Part shown: positions 14,935 through 23,132 of the stretch, in pieces | How positions within the stretch are numbered: position 1 is the stretch's first letter | Layout: the number at the start of each line of letters is the position of its first letter | Source: Lachnospiraceae bacterium | Lineage (GTDB): Bacteria > Bacillota_A > Clostridia > Lachnospirales > Lachnospiraceae | Assembly (NCBI GenBank): GCA_009911175.1 | Contig: QXWX01000100.1 | Coordinates: forward strand, 1 to 24,249 | Direction of reading: 5' to 3' | DNA: 24,249 nt | Made by a program: the position numbers and the translations under genes | Notes under the pieces: model-generated | The model's input: only the letters and a program-made list of their open reading frames with translations | The model's database searches: none | Told to the model about the DNA's origin: nothing

Positions 14935-16320
14935 ATGATAAAACCTAGGATTGGATTTTTGATTTTCGGTCAGCACAAGGATGGGACTCATACACATGTA
15001 GGCGGGCCGCACATGGATTATCTTTTGTTTGACAAGTGTAAGGACGCTGTAAGGTCTTATGGTATTGAACTGGTCTGCGAGGAGGTAGTAATCCGCGATA
15101 AGGATGAGGCGAAAGCGGCATTGCGAAAATTCCGTATAGACGATGACCTGGATGGTGTCATCCTGTTTTCCGGCACATGGGTGTGGTCATCCAATTTGAT
15201 CGCGGCAGTCCGGGAATTTGCTAAAACAGGCAAAGGAATTGTACTATGGACAATACCGGGTTCGGAGGGCTGGCGTACAGTAGGAGGGCTGGTTATGCAT
15301 GGTGCTTTCAATGAAATTGGAATTGAGCACAGGTTTGTATACGGCAATTATGACGAGCCGGAGCAATTGCGTAAGATTGCGGATTATTGCCGCGCGGCTG
15401 CTCTGAAAAATAAACTGAATATGGCTACCGTCGGATCCTTTGGAGGAAGGGGAATGGGGCAGACCGTGGGTGTGGCCGATCCTTCTCAGGTTATGCGGAT
15501 GTTCGGCATAGATATTGATTCCCGTGATACGACACAGCTTATTGAATGCGCGAAAAGTATTCCGGAGGAAGAAGTGAAGGCTCTGGAACCCCGTCTGATC
15601 AAACTGTTTGGAGGATTGCCTGAGGATGATGCTGTGACAGACCGCTCTTTGCGGATTTATCTTGCGCTGAAGAAAAAGATGAAAGAACTGAAATTTGATT
15701 ATTATACGATTCAGTCGTTTCCAGGCATTGGCGATGATTATACGGCGACCTGCTTTGCGCAGAGTCTGATGCTTGACGATGGAATAGGAACATCCACGCT
15801 TGGTGACTTCAATACACTGCTGACGACAATCGCGCTTACGGAATTGAGCGGACAAAGCGTCTACTATGGTGATCTGCAGGCGATTGTACGTGAAGAAAAT
15901 GAAATCCGTATTATTGGAGACGGAGCCTGCCCGCCGTCGCTTGCGGGAGAATTGGATCCTCCCGCGTATGCCCATCATGGAGTTCCCTATGAGGGGAAAA
16001 TGGATGGCTTGTCTGTACAGCTTACCTGTAAACCAGGTGAAGGCGTGATTGCGAGACTCTGCCGTATTAATGGCGAATATGCGATGACGATTGCGCGCTG
16101 CACTGTAATCGAGCCAAAACCGGAGGAACTGGAGAGCAAAAAACTGGAATGCGGATCACCGATGTGGCCCCATGCATTCTGCAGGATTCATGGAGATTTG
16201 GATGCGTTTATTGAGGGATGGAATAATGAATATGCATGTCTTGGCTACGGTGGAGATGAACTCTATGAGCAAATGGCGGCATTTTGCGATCTGACAGGAA
16301 TCCGGAAAGTACTTATCTGA
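14935..16320 (+). CDS. L-fucose/L-arabinose isomerase superfamily sugar isomerase
   Basis: A 461-residue cytoplasmic protein of the FucI/AraA superfamily, which interconverts aldoses and ketoses with a divalent metal. The N-terminal part has Rossmann-like strands (PRIGFLIFG; DGVILFSGTWVWSS). Characteristic stretches are GGLVMHGAFNEIGIEHRF (about 116-133) and GSFGGRGMGQTVGVAD (about 163-178). The C-terminal beta domain carries candidate metal ligands in the LDDGIGTSTLGDFNTLL region and His in PHAFCRIHGD. It is shorter than classical FucI (about 590 residues) and near AraA length (about 500), matching the many uncharacterised members in sugar operons. It begins behind AAGGAGGAG. It probably makes the ketose that the ROK kinase phosphorylates and the class II aldolase splits. 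The aldose is unknown; L-fucose itself is not established. Confidence 0.85.
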   Translation: MIKPRIGFLIFGQHKDGTHTHVGGPHMDYLLFDKCKDAVRSYGIELVCEEVVIRDKDEAKAALRKFRIDDDLDGVILFSGTWVWSSNLIAAVREFAKTGKGIVLWTIPGSEGWRTVGGLVMHGAFNEIGIEHRFVYGNYDEPEQLRKIADYCRAAALKNKLNMATVGSFGGRGMGQTVGVADPSQVMRMFGIDIDSRDTTQLIECAKSIPEEEVKALEPRLIKLFGGLPEDDAVTDRSLRIYLALKKKMKELKFDYYTIQSFPGIGDDYTATCFAQSLMLDDGIGTSTLGDFNTLLTTIALTELSGQSVYYGDLQAIVREENEIRIIGDGACPPSLAGELDPPAYAHHGVPYEGKMDGLSVQLTCKPGEGVIARLCRINGEYAMTIARCTVIEPKPEELESKKLECGSPMWPHAFCRIHGDLDAFIEGWNNEYACLGYGGDELYEQMAAFCDLTGIRKVLI

Positions 16321-16354
16321 TCAAGGGCGCGGGAAAAATAATTCATAATGAACA

Positions 16355-16387
16355 GCGGCTGTATGGAAGAAGAATGCATACAGCCGC
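16355..16387 (+). promoter_or_regulatory. Strong intercistronic hairpin between isomerase and epimerase
   Basis: GCGGCTGTATG (16355-16365) pairs perfectly over 11 bp with CATACAGCCGC (16377-16387) around an 11-base loop. No T run follows. It is likely an mRNA-stabilising or processing element rather than a terminator, as the next ribosome site (CGGAGGG) follows within 15 bases. Confidence 0.6.
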
Positions 16388-16407
16388 GCAGATAACGGAG
16401 GGATAAA

Positions 16408-17643
16408 ATGAAGCTGAAAGCAAAAGATTATGCGGAGTATTATAAGAAACATCTTGTGGAGGAATGCCTGCCGTTTTGGGACCGCTGTATAGACAAAGAA
16501 TATGGGGGATATTTTACCTGCTTTGACAGGGAGGGTAATCTGACAGACAGTAATAAATATGTCTGGTTCCAGGGAAGACAGGTTTATACGTATGCATTGT
16601 TATATAATCGGATTGAAAAACGTCAGGAATGGCTGGATAAAGCGTATCATGGATACAAATTTTTAGTCGAACATTGTTATGCTGGCAATGGCCGTTGGAA
16701 CCTGCGTCTCAACCAGGCAGGGGAAGTGCTTGTCGGTACGATTGCCATTTACGCGGATCTGCACTGTATACAGGGGCTGGCAGAGTTTATGCTTGCGACA
16801 CAGGGCACCATCAAAGAAGGGATGCGGATTCTGAACGACAGCTATGACACGCTTGAAAAAAATATGTTTGATCCATTTTTTAAGGAGATTTTTGAAAATA
16901 CATGGAGTGAAAAGTTTATCTGGCATGATATGTACTTAACTGCATTGAGCGTAGCGGAGGCATGTACTCCTGTCTTGGGAGAAAGGCGGACCAGCCGGCT
17001 GCTGGAGGAAAGTCTGGACAAAATTTTGTACTGGTTTACCCGTGAGGAGTATCATGTAGTATTGGAAGCGATTCGGCGTGATAATACACCAGATTTGGAT
17101 GACCTGCAAGGACGGTTTGTAAATCCCGGACATATGGTAGAAAGTATGTGGTTCTGTCTGGATACCAACCGCAGATTAAAAGATCCGAAGATGCAAAAAC
17201 GAATTCTGGATGTAATTGATTGGGCATTTGACATCGGTTATGATAAAGAGTACAATGGATTATATGCGTTTGTCGATGTTTCAGGAGGGAAGCCGAAGGA
17301 GGCTCTTGACTGGTATGTAGAATGTAATTGTGAATGGAACGACAAAGTGTGGTGGCCGAATTCAGAAGCACTTTGTGCATTTGCAATGGCATTTGCGGAC
17401 ACTGGCGATGAAAAGTATGGCGAGATGTTCGAAAAGCAGCACGCTTTTTGCCGGGATTATTTTTATGACCCGGAGTTTGGTGAATGGTACAGTTTCCTGA
17501 ACCGTGACGGTTCCGTCAAATCTTCTGAGAAAGGTTCCAGATGGAAATGTGCGTTTCATGTATTGCGTGCGTTGGTGTTTGTATATGAAGCGATGCAGAG
17601 GGCAAGCGAAAGAGAGAGGGCTCTCGAGTGTTATCAATCATGA
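16408..17643 (+). CDS. AGE-family (N-acylglucosamine 2-epimerase-like) epimerase/isomerase
   Basis: A 411-residue (alpha/alpha)6-barrel enzyme of the AGE superfamily, which contains GlcNAc 2-epimerase, cellobiose 2-epimerase, mannose isomerase and the sulfoquinovose isomerase YihS. All act at C1-C2 through an enediol formed by active-site histidines. Expected residues are present: Arg57 in FQGRQVYTYA, His242 and Glu245 in NPGHMVESMWF, Glu320 in VWWPNSEAL, and His384 in KCAFHVLRAL. The length of about 400 matches the family. It sits in the operon beside an unrelated FucI-type isomerase, so the cell may handle two epimers or feed one into the other. The exact reaction cannot be chosen from sequence alone. 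Confidence 0.88.
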   Translation: MKLKAKDYAEYYKKHLVEECLPFWDRCIDKEYGGYFTCFDREGNLTDSNKYVWFQGRQVYTYALLYNRIEKRQEWLDKAYHGYKFLVEHCYAGNGRWNLRLNQAGEVLVGTIAIYADLHCIQGLAEFMLATQGTIKEGMRILNDSYDTLEKNMFDPFFKEIFENTWSEKFIWHDMYLTALSVAEACTPVLGERRTSRLLEESLDKILYWFTREEYHVVLEAIRRDNTPDLDDLQGRFVNPGHMVESMWFCLDTNRRLKDPKMQKRILDVIDWAFDIGYDKEYNGLYAFVDVSGGKPKEALDWYVECNCEWNDKVWWPNSEALCAFAMAFADTGDEKYGEMFEKQHAFCRDYFYDPEFGEWYSFLNRDGSVKSSEKGSRWKCAFHVLRALVFVYEAMQRASERERALECYQS

Positions 17644-17733
17644 AAACCGAAAATTTAGATTTCATAACTGGCTGAGATTGTGAAAGTATTGTAATGCAAA
17701 ATAGATAAACAGGAAGAACGGCGGAGAATATTT

Positions 17734-18921
17734 ATGGAAACAGGAAAACCAGAAGTTATTGCGCAGATGAATAAGTCGGCGATCGTCCGGCTGCTGAAAC
17801 AGCATGAAAGGCTGTCCAGAGCTGATTTGACCAGGATGCTTCATATGAGCTTCCCGTCTGTATCATCAAATACAAAGCAGCTATTAGAAGATAACTATAT
17901 TATTGAATATGGCGTTTCAGCCGGAAAAGATGGCCTTGGACGTCGTTCAGTCTTGCTTGCTTTTAATGAAAAACGGGGATTTGTGGTCGGAGTCTGCTTT
18001 AATATCAATAAGATCATAACTGCATGCGCAGATCTTTTGGGCAATCCATTAAGTGTTGTGGAAAAAAATATGGATTTAACGAAGGATGGGGAATACGCTT
18101 ATACGTTGATTCGTGATTCCATAAATGAAGTACTTAATAAAAGCTCTGTTTCGCTTGAAAAACTGGAGTGCATTTGCGTGGGCATTCCTGGCATATTTGA
18201 TGAAAACAGTCAAAAGAATCGATTTGTTCCTTATCTGGATTCCTGGGAGGATATTCAGATTGTCGATCGGTTAAAGCATGACTTTGTTGAAAATGTAGTA
18301 GCTGAAAATGTCGTAAATTTAGGTGTCATCGGGGAAAAATGGAGAGGAAACGCGCAGAATTATCAGAACGTCGTATATATCGAATATGATGTTGGCATTT
18401 CTGCGGGGTTGATTTTAAACGGGGAACTATATTGCGGGCCAAACGGTCTTGCAGGAGAAGTAGGCTACATAGTCCTCGACCCCAGACAGATGGCAAAAAC
18501 ATTTTCTGACGAAGGCGCACTGGAGGAATTGATTTCAGGAATTGCCCTGTCAAATGTTTTAAATGATATCAACGACTTAAGCGAAGAGCATTTTGATATT
18601 GAACCATTAATTTTACTCAGTGATAACGGAAATGACCGGGCCGGAGAAATGATGGACCATGTTGTCCGCCATATTGCGGCAATGATCATCAATACAGTGG
18701 CAGTATTGAATCCTGAGGTCGTGATTCTGTCGGGCATAAATGGGATACAGATTGGACGGCGGTATCTGGATGTTATCACGGAATTGGTGAGAGCACATGT
18801 TCCGTTCCTTCCGCATATAGAAATATCAAAATATACAGGCAATCAGGCAGGACTGTATGGCGCATTGCGTATGTCGATCATGAATGCGGCATCGAATATC
18901 GACAACGAGCATTTTATATAG
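17734..18921 (+). CDS. ROK-family transcriptional repressor (XylR/NagC-type)
   Basis: A 395-residue regulator. An N-terminal winged helix (about residues 12-75; SRADLTRMLHMSFPSVSSNTKQLLEDNYI) precedes a ROK sugar-binding fold. Kinase features are lost: the catalytic-loop Asp is missing (AENVVNLG instead of a V-NDAN pattern), GEFGH has become GEVGY, and the CxCGxxGCxE zinc motif is absent. It should therefore sense sugar without phosphorylating it and release its operator when bound. The perfect palindrome at 11623-11655 in the operon promoter is the probable site. The start is ATG 17734 with GGAG seven bases upstream. Only weak promoter-like sequence precedes it, so it is likely transcribed with the operon and represses its own production. 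Confidence 0.9.
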   Translation: METGKPEVIAQMNKSAIVRLLKQHERLSRADLTRMLHMSFPSVSSNTKQLLEDNYIIEYGVSAGKDGLGRRSVLLAFNEKRGFVVGVCFNINKIITACADLLGNPLSVVEKNMDLTKDGEYAYTLIRDSINEVLNKSSVSLEKLECICVGIPGIFDENSQKNRFVPYLDSWEDIQIVDRLKHDFVENVVAENVVNLGVIGEKWRGNAQNYQNVVYIEYDVGISAGLILNGELYCGPNGLAGEVGYIVLDPRQMAKTFSDEGALEELISGIALSNVLNDINDLSEEHFDIEPLILLSDNGNDRAGEMMDHVVRHIAAMIINTVAVLNPEVVILSGINGIQIGRRYLDVITELVRAHVPFLPHIEISKYTGNQAGLYGALRMSIMNAASNIDNEHFI

Positions 18922-18972
18922 TTCGGCTCTGTTTGGCATTCAAAAAATTCTGGCCAGTATTCTATAGGAAAA

Positions 18973-20145
18973 ATGAAAAAACAACGATTATTGCTTATCA
19001 CGATGTTAGGCTTTCTTTTTGTGCTCGGATTAGACACTGGGGGCTTTCAGCAGATTATATTAAAAATTGCGCAAGAGTATGAATTGAGTTATTCACAGAT
19101 GAGTGGTCTGGTGACGGTAAAATGTATATCCAATTTCCTTTGTATTCTTGTATTTGGACCGATTTCAGACAGGATAGGGAAGAAATACATTCTTTTATGT
19201 GCTTCGGGAATTTTTTCCGGAGGCTGTATACTTGCCGCATGCACACATACATTTTTGTTTACGGCGACTGCGGTTATAGTGATAGGGATGGCTTTTGGTA
19301 TATGTGAAGGTTTATCATCCGCCGTTTTGGCTGATGCGTTCCCTGATCAGAGGGAGCGGATGCTGAATCTTTCGCAGGGGCTGTTCAGCGCGGGGGCGGT
19401 TTCGGGTCCGCTGCTGGTTACGGCTGTTATGCGCGGTGCCGGAGTAGATTGGCGCAGGGAGTTTTTAATACTTGCTGTTCTTATGGCTGTATTATTTGTT
19501 CTGCTGGTGGTGGTTCCTGTGCCTGGATATGTACAGGCAGCAGAGAAGGCTTTGCAAAAGGAAAAAGAAAAAAAGGCGTTTGGCGGGATTCCTGTAAAAA
19601 TGATTGGAGTTTTATTTTGCGCTATGCTTTTATATTCTGGAATGGAAAATGGTTTGGGATATTTTATAGATACATTTTTTGTACATCAGTATGATGCGGC
19701 ACAACTATCCACATTTGCATTATCAGGAATGTGGCTGGCAATGTTTTTATCAAGGCTGATCTGCGCTTCTTCTAAAGGAAAACACGAATGTGTAGTTTTG
19801 TGGTCTCTGACTATATTAATTTTCCTTTCCATCGGTCTGATACTCGCAAAGGCAAGTATGTCTGCAATGCTTATCTGTGTCCTGTTTGGCGCGGCATTTG
19901 GCCCTGTCTGGCCAATGCTGATCAGCTTTTCGGTTCGGGAGGCGCCGGCATATTCAGGAACGATAACAAGCTGGATGGCAGCAGGCAGCAGTATTGGAGC
20001 AAGTGTATTTCCGCTGTTAATGGGAAGCGCGGCTGATTTATTGGGAGATATCAGATATGCGGCCGGGGTGCTGCTTGCATTGGCGATTTCTGCTGTAGTT
20101 GTGTTCGGATTTTATCTGGCGAAAAGAGAAAACGTCAGAATATAG
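18973..20145 (+). CDS. Major facilitator superfamily transporter
   Basis: A 390-residue membrane protein with about 12 hydrophobic segments in two halves split by a charged loop (EKALQKEKEKKAF, about residues 190-203). The loop between segments 2 and 3 has the MFS motif FGPISDRIGKK (about 60-70), a match to G-x-x-x-D-R-x-G-R/K-K. The start is ATG 18973 with AGGAA close upstream. In this operon it accompanies a complete ABC importer, so it may import a second form of the sugar, or export a by-product. Direction and substrate are not visible from sequence. Confidence 0.9.
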   Translation: MKKQRLLLITMLGFLFVLGLDTGGFQQIILKIAQEYELSYSQMSGLVTVKCISNFLCILVFGPISDRIGKKYILLCASGIFSGGCILAACTHTFLFTATAVIVIGMAFGICEGLSSAVLADAFPDQRERMLNLSQGLFSAGAVSGPLLVTAVMRGAGVDWRREFLILAVLMAVLFVLLVVVPVPGYVQAAEKALQKEKEKKAFGGIPVKMIGVLFCAMLLYSGMENGLGYFIDTFFVHQYDAAQLSTFALSGMWLAMFLSRLICASSKGKHECVVLWSLTILIFLSIGLILAKASMSAMLICVLFGAAFGPVWPMLISFSVREAPAYSGTITSWMAAGSSIGASVFPLLMGSAADLLGDIRYAAGVLLALAISAVVVFGFYLAKRENVRI

Positions 20146-20163
20146 TTATATTGGAGAAGGTAT

Positions 20164-21156
20164 ATGAAATATTTTTTGACATTGGATTTAGGAGGAACAA
20201 AGACATCTGCCGCATTGTTTACGCAGGAAGGCGTCATGGTAGAGAATTATGTATATACTGTAGCATCTAAAACCTTTCATGGGGAATCAGCGGTATATGA
20301 AAATTCAAAAAAAGCATTGGAACATATCTTGGATCAGTTTAAAGTGGATATGTCAGAGGTTTTGGGAATGGGGGTTGGATGTCCCGGGCCGTTGGACGCG
20401 GATCGTGGAATTATTTTAAATGCGCCCCTAATGGGATGGAAAAATTTTCCGTTAAAGGACAGGCTGACCCAGGATTTTCAGCTTCCGGTTAGAGTTGATA
20501 ATGACTGTAATCTGGGGGCTTTGGCAGAGCAGCGTCAGGGCTGTGCGATGGGATTGAAAAATGTGATTTATGTTACGGTCAGTACGGGAGTAGGGGCAGG
20601 AATTTTAATTGACGGACAGATTTACCATGGAAAGACAGGAGGAGCAGGTGAATTCGGCCATCTCTCGATAGAAGAGAATGGCAAGTTATGTCCTTGCGGC
20701 AACAGGGGATGTCTGGAATTGTACTGTTCAGGGACGGCAATCAAGGATATCCTTGTACAGGAATCACGAAAAGGAACAAAGGGACTGGTATTCGACCTGG
20801 CGGCAGGCAATAAAGGAAAGCTGGATGCAAAATTGCTGGCAGAGGCGGCGGAGCAAGGGGATGCTTTTTCTTTGGCTTTGTTCGAAAGAATCGGAGAAAG
20901 ACTGGGATATGGTCTGTCAAATTTATTTAACCTTTTTGACCCGGATATGGTAGTTATAGGAGGCGGTGTTTCGAAAAGCCATCAATTTTTTGAGGAGGCA
21001 TTGCTCCGGGCATTGAAAAGCCGTGTGATCGGATACGTTCAGGATGGACAGATTGCGTACTCAAGTATGTGCGACAAGGTGGTACTTTACGGAGCCTGTT
21101 CTTTGATTCGTGAGGCAGTGGAGAAAGGAGAAAAATCATGTCATTTGTTACATTAA
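20164..21156 (+). CDS. ROK-family sugar kinase
   Basis: A 330-residue ATP-dependent sugar kinase of the ROK group (glucokinase, fructokinase, ManNAc or allose kinase). ATP-binding DLGGTKT is at 8-14, the sugar loop includes CPGPLDADRG (73-82), the catalytic base Asp114 lies in VDNDCN, AGEFGH is at 161-166 and the structural zinc motif CPCGNRGCLE is at 176-185. All elements needed for activity are intact, in contrast with the repressor at 17734. Its 3' end overlaps the aldolase gene by 19 bases, so the two proteins are made together; this supports a kinase-to-aldolase step in one pathway. GGAGAAGG precedes the ATG. The sugar and the position phosphorylated are unknown. Confidence 0.93.
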   Translation: MKYFLTLDLGGTKTSAALFTQEGVMVENYVYTVASKTFHGESAVYENSKKALEHILDQFKVDMSEVLGMGVGCPGPLDADRGIILNAPLMGWKNFPLKDRLTQDFQLPVRVDNDCNLGALAEQRQGCAMGLKNVIYVTVSTGVGAGILIDGQIYHGKTGGAGEFGHLSIEENGKLCPCGNRGCLELYCSGTAIKDILVQESRKGTKGLVFDLAAGNKGKLDAKLLAEAAEQGDAFSLALFERIGERLGYGLSNLFNLFDPDMVVIGGGVSKSHQFFEEALLRALKSRVIGYVQDGQIAYSSMCDKVVLYGACSLIREAVEKGEKSCHLLH

Positions 21157-21992
21157 AAGAGATTTTGAGAGGAACAAGAGAAAATGGTTACGCAGTCGGC
21201 GCATTTAATTTTAACAGCTATGAGGATGTACAGGGAATCATCAATGGCGCAGTCGCTAAGAAGGCTCCTGTCATAGTAATGGCAAGTATGGGAGCGGTGA
21301 AGTATATCGGACTGAAGGCTACGGCATATATGGTTCGCGGAATTGCGGAATCGGCGGAGATTCCGGTCTGTCTGCATTTGGACCATGCGACAGATTTGGA
21401 CTTGATTCAGAAGTGTATTGATGTGGGATTTACCTCTGTCATGATTGACGCGTCTATGAAGTCTTACGAGGAAAACATACAGGAGACCGCGTCTATCGTT
21501 GCCTATGCAAAGAAGATGGGATGCTCGGTGGAGGCTGAATTGGGAAGAGTCGGTGGAAGAGAAGAGGAAGTGATCGTTGATGAAGCTTCAGCGGCATTTA
21601 CGAATCCTGAGGATGTGCCTGATTTTGTAAAAAGAACGGGGATAGACGCGCTTGCGATTGCATTTGGGACAGCGCACGGTTTTTATAAAAAAGAACCGAA
21701 GCTTGACTATGAACGTATTGCGGCAATTGCAGAAATTACAGAGATTCCTCTGGTAATGCATGGGGGAACCGGGGTGTCAGAGGAAGGGTTCAAAAAAGCG
21801 ATCCGAAATGGCATCAGCAAAGTAAATGTGGGTACAGAATTGAAAGCGACATATGTTTCTGCCATACGAGACGTGACAGCCAGGAATCCAGGGGAGGGGG
21901 ATCCCAGAAAGTACATGTGCAGTGTAAAACAGGACTGCAGCGAGGTCGTTCAGAGAAAGATAGACATATTTGGCTGTGCAGGCAGAGGCTAA
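21138..21992 (+). CDS. Class II ketose-bisphosphate aldolase (FbaA/GatY/KbaY-like)
   Basis: A 284-residue zinc-dependent aldolase that splits a phosphorylated ketose into dihydroxyacetone phosphate and an aldehyde. Catalytic Asp82 and zinc ligand His83 lie in HLDHA, Glu134 is in VEAELG, and His180 (GTAHG) and His208 (MHGG) complete the zinc site. The phosphate-binding NVGTELK motif is at about 230-236. The length matches GatY/KbaY and short FbaA proteins. It starts at ATG 21138 inside the kinase gene, behind AAAGGAG. With the isomerase at 14935 and the overlapping kinase it forms a glycolysis-like branch. Tagatose-, fructose- or deoxy/sulfo-sugar phosphates are all possible substrates. Confidence 0.92.
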   Translation: MSFVTLKEILRGTRENGYAVGAFNFNSYEDVQGIINGAVAKKAPVIVMASMGAVKYIGLKATAYMVRGIAESAEIPVCLHLDHATDLDLIQKCIDVGFTSVMIDASMKSYEENIQETASIVAYAKKMGCSVEAELGRVGGREEEVIVDEASAAFTNPEDVPDFVKRTGIDALAIAFGTAHGFYKKEPKLDYERIAAIAEITEIPLVMHGGTGVSEEGFKKAIRNGISKVNVGTELKATYVSAIRDVTARNPGEGDPRKYMCSVKQDCSEVVQRKIDIFGCAGRG

Positions 21993-22034
21993 AACATATG
22001 GCATTTAGAGAATTATAAGAATGAGGTGGGAGCT

Positions 22035-23132
22035 TTGAGACTTTATGGAAAGAATCTGACTCGTAAAGAAATTGAAGCAAGGGTTCCGGATATTCTCCAG
22101 ATTTGCGGGACTCGTCCTTATGAGCTGACGGAGGGAGCCGCAAGGGGAACCCGCGTGGTGGATGTGGATACAGGGATTCTTTGTTATAGTGTGGTACTGG
22201 ATCGAGGGATGGACATTTCGTTAACAAAATATAAGGGAATGAATCTGACGCATCTCACGGAAAACGGGGAGGTCCATCCAGCCTTTTATGAGTCTCGCGC
22301 AAATGAATGGGCCAGGATATTCTTTGGGGGCATGCTGACTACATGCGGCCTTACATATTTGGGGCCAGCGGGAATGGATGGATGCGAAGAATTGGGACTG
22401 CATGGCCGCTATTCTGCCATTCCGGCCCGGCGGGTACGGGATTTATCGGAGTGGGACGGGGACGAGTATGCGATCATTCTGCAGGGGCAAATAGATGAAA
22501 CCGTGCAGATGGGAACAAAAATGCGTCTGGAGAGAAGTATAAAAAGCAAGGCAGGTGAAGCGGTAATCCATATTCACGATGTGGTTACAAATACAGGAAC
22601 CTCAGAAGCGCCGTTTACAATATTGTACCATATAAATTTCGGTTTTCCGCTGTTAGATGCCGGTACACGAATCCTGATACAGAGCAGAGATTCCATTCCC
22701 TTTGACGCGTATTCAGAATCAAAGATGGAGAGACGGCTTCAAGTAGAACATCCAAAGGCCGGGGCACTGGAGGAAAATTATCTATGCCCGGCTGCGGCAG
22801 ATAAAAATGGAAATGGATATGCCTTGATGGTGAATGACAGTCTGATGTCTGGTATTGGAGTTTATATCAAGTCCTCGGTTGGTACCTTACCTTACTTTTG
22901 TGAGTGGAAAATGCTGGATGAAAGGGATTATATAGTGGCAATAGAACCAAGTAATGTCAAATGTGAAAATCGAAGTGTTCTGCGGCAAAAAGGTCTGCTG
23001 CCGATTCTCAAACCTGCGGAATCAAAAGTAATGGATATAGAGATCGGAGTGCTGGAAGGGAAAGAGCAGATCAAGGCGCTGGAAAAGCACATGGCGGAGG
23101 TGATTTATAACGGAAAGGCGGTGGAACAGTAA
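22035..23132 (+). CDS. DUF4432 family aldose mutarotase-like protein
   Basis: About 365 residues from TTG 22035, chosen because GAGG lies eight bases upstream; an in-frame GTG at 22026 has no ribosome site. The family hallmark is the start LYGKNLTRKEIEARVPDILQ followed by TRVVDVDTG and LDRGMDI. The fold is the galactose mutarotase-like beta sandwich; members are found with sugar catabolic genes and are thought to act on the anomeric carbon or as epimerases, though most are untested. Candidate active residues include Glu and His in LYHINFGFP and the GLHGRYSAIPAR segment. It probably supplies the anomer needed by the isomerase or kinase. It abuts the next gene with TAAATG. Confidence 0.85.
   Translation: MRLYGKNLTRKEIEARVPDILQICGTRPYELTEGAARGTRVVDVDTGILCYSVVLDRGMDISLTKYKGMNLTHLTENGEVHPAFYESRANEWARIFFGGMLTTCGLTYLGPAGMDGCEELGLHGRYSAIPARRVRDLSEWDGDEYAIILQGQIDETVQMGTKMRLERSIKSKAGEAVIHIHDVVTNTGTSEAPFTILYHINFGFPLLDAGTRILIQSRDSIPFDAYSESKMERRLQVEHPKAGALEENYLCPAAADKNGNGYALMVNDSLMSGIGVYIKSSVGTLPYFCEWKMLDERDYIVAIEPSNVKCENRSVLRQKGLLPILKPAESKVMDIEIGVLEGKEQIKALEKHMAEVIYNGKAVEQ

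Noticed and set aside
17613..17632. GAGAG/CTCTC palindrome near the epimerase stop
   Set aside because: Short, inside coding sequence and explained by codons for a charged C-terminus.
22026..22034. GTG start for the DUF4432 gene
   Set aside because: GAGG overlaps this codon, so it cannot serve it; the same GAGG is well spaced for TTG 22035.
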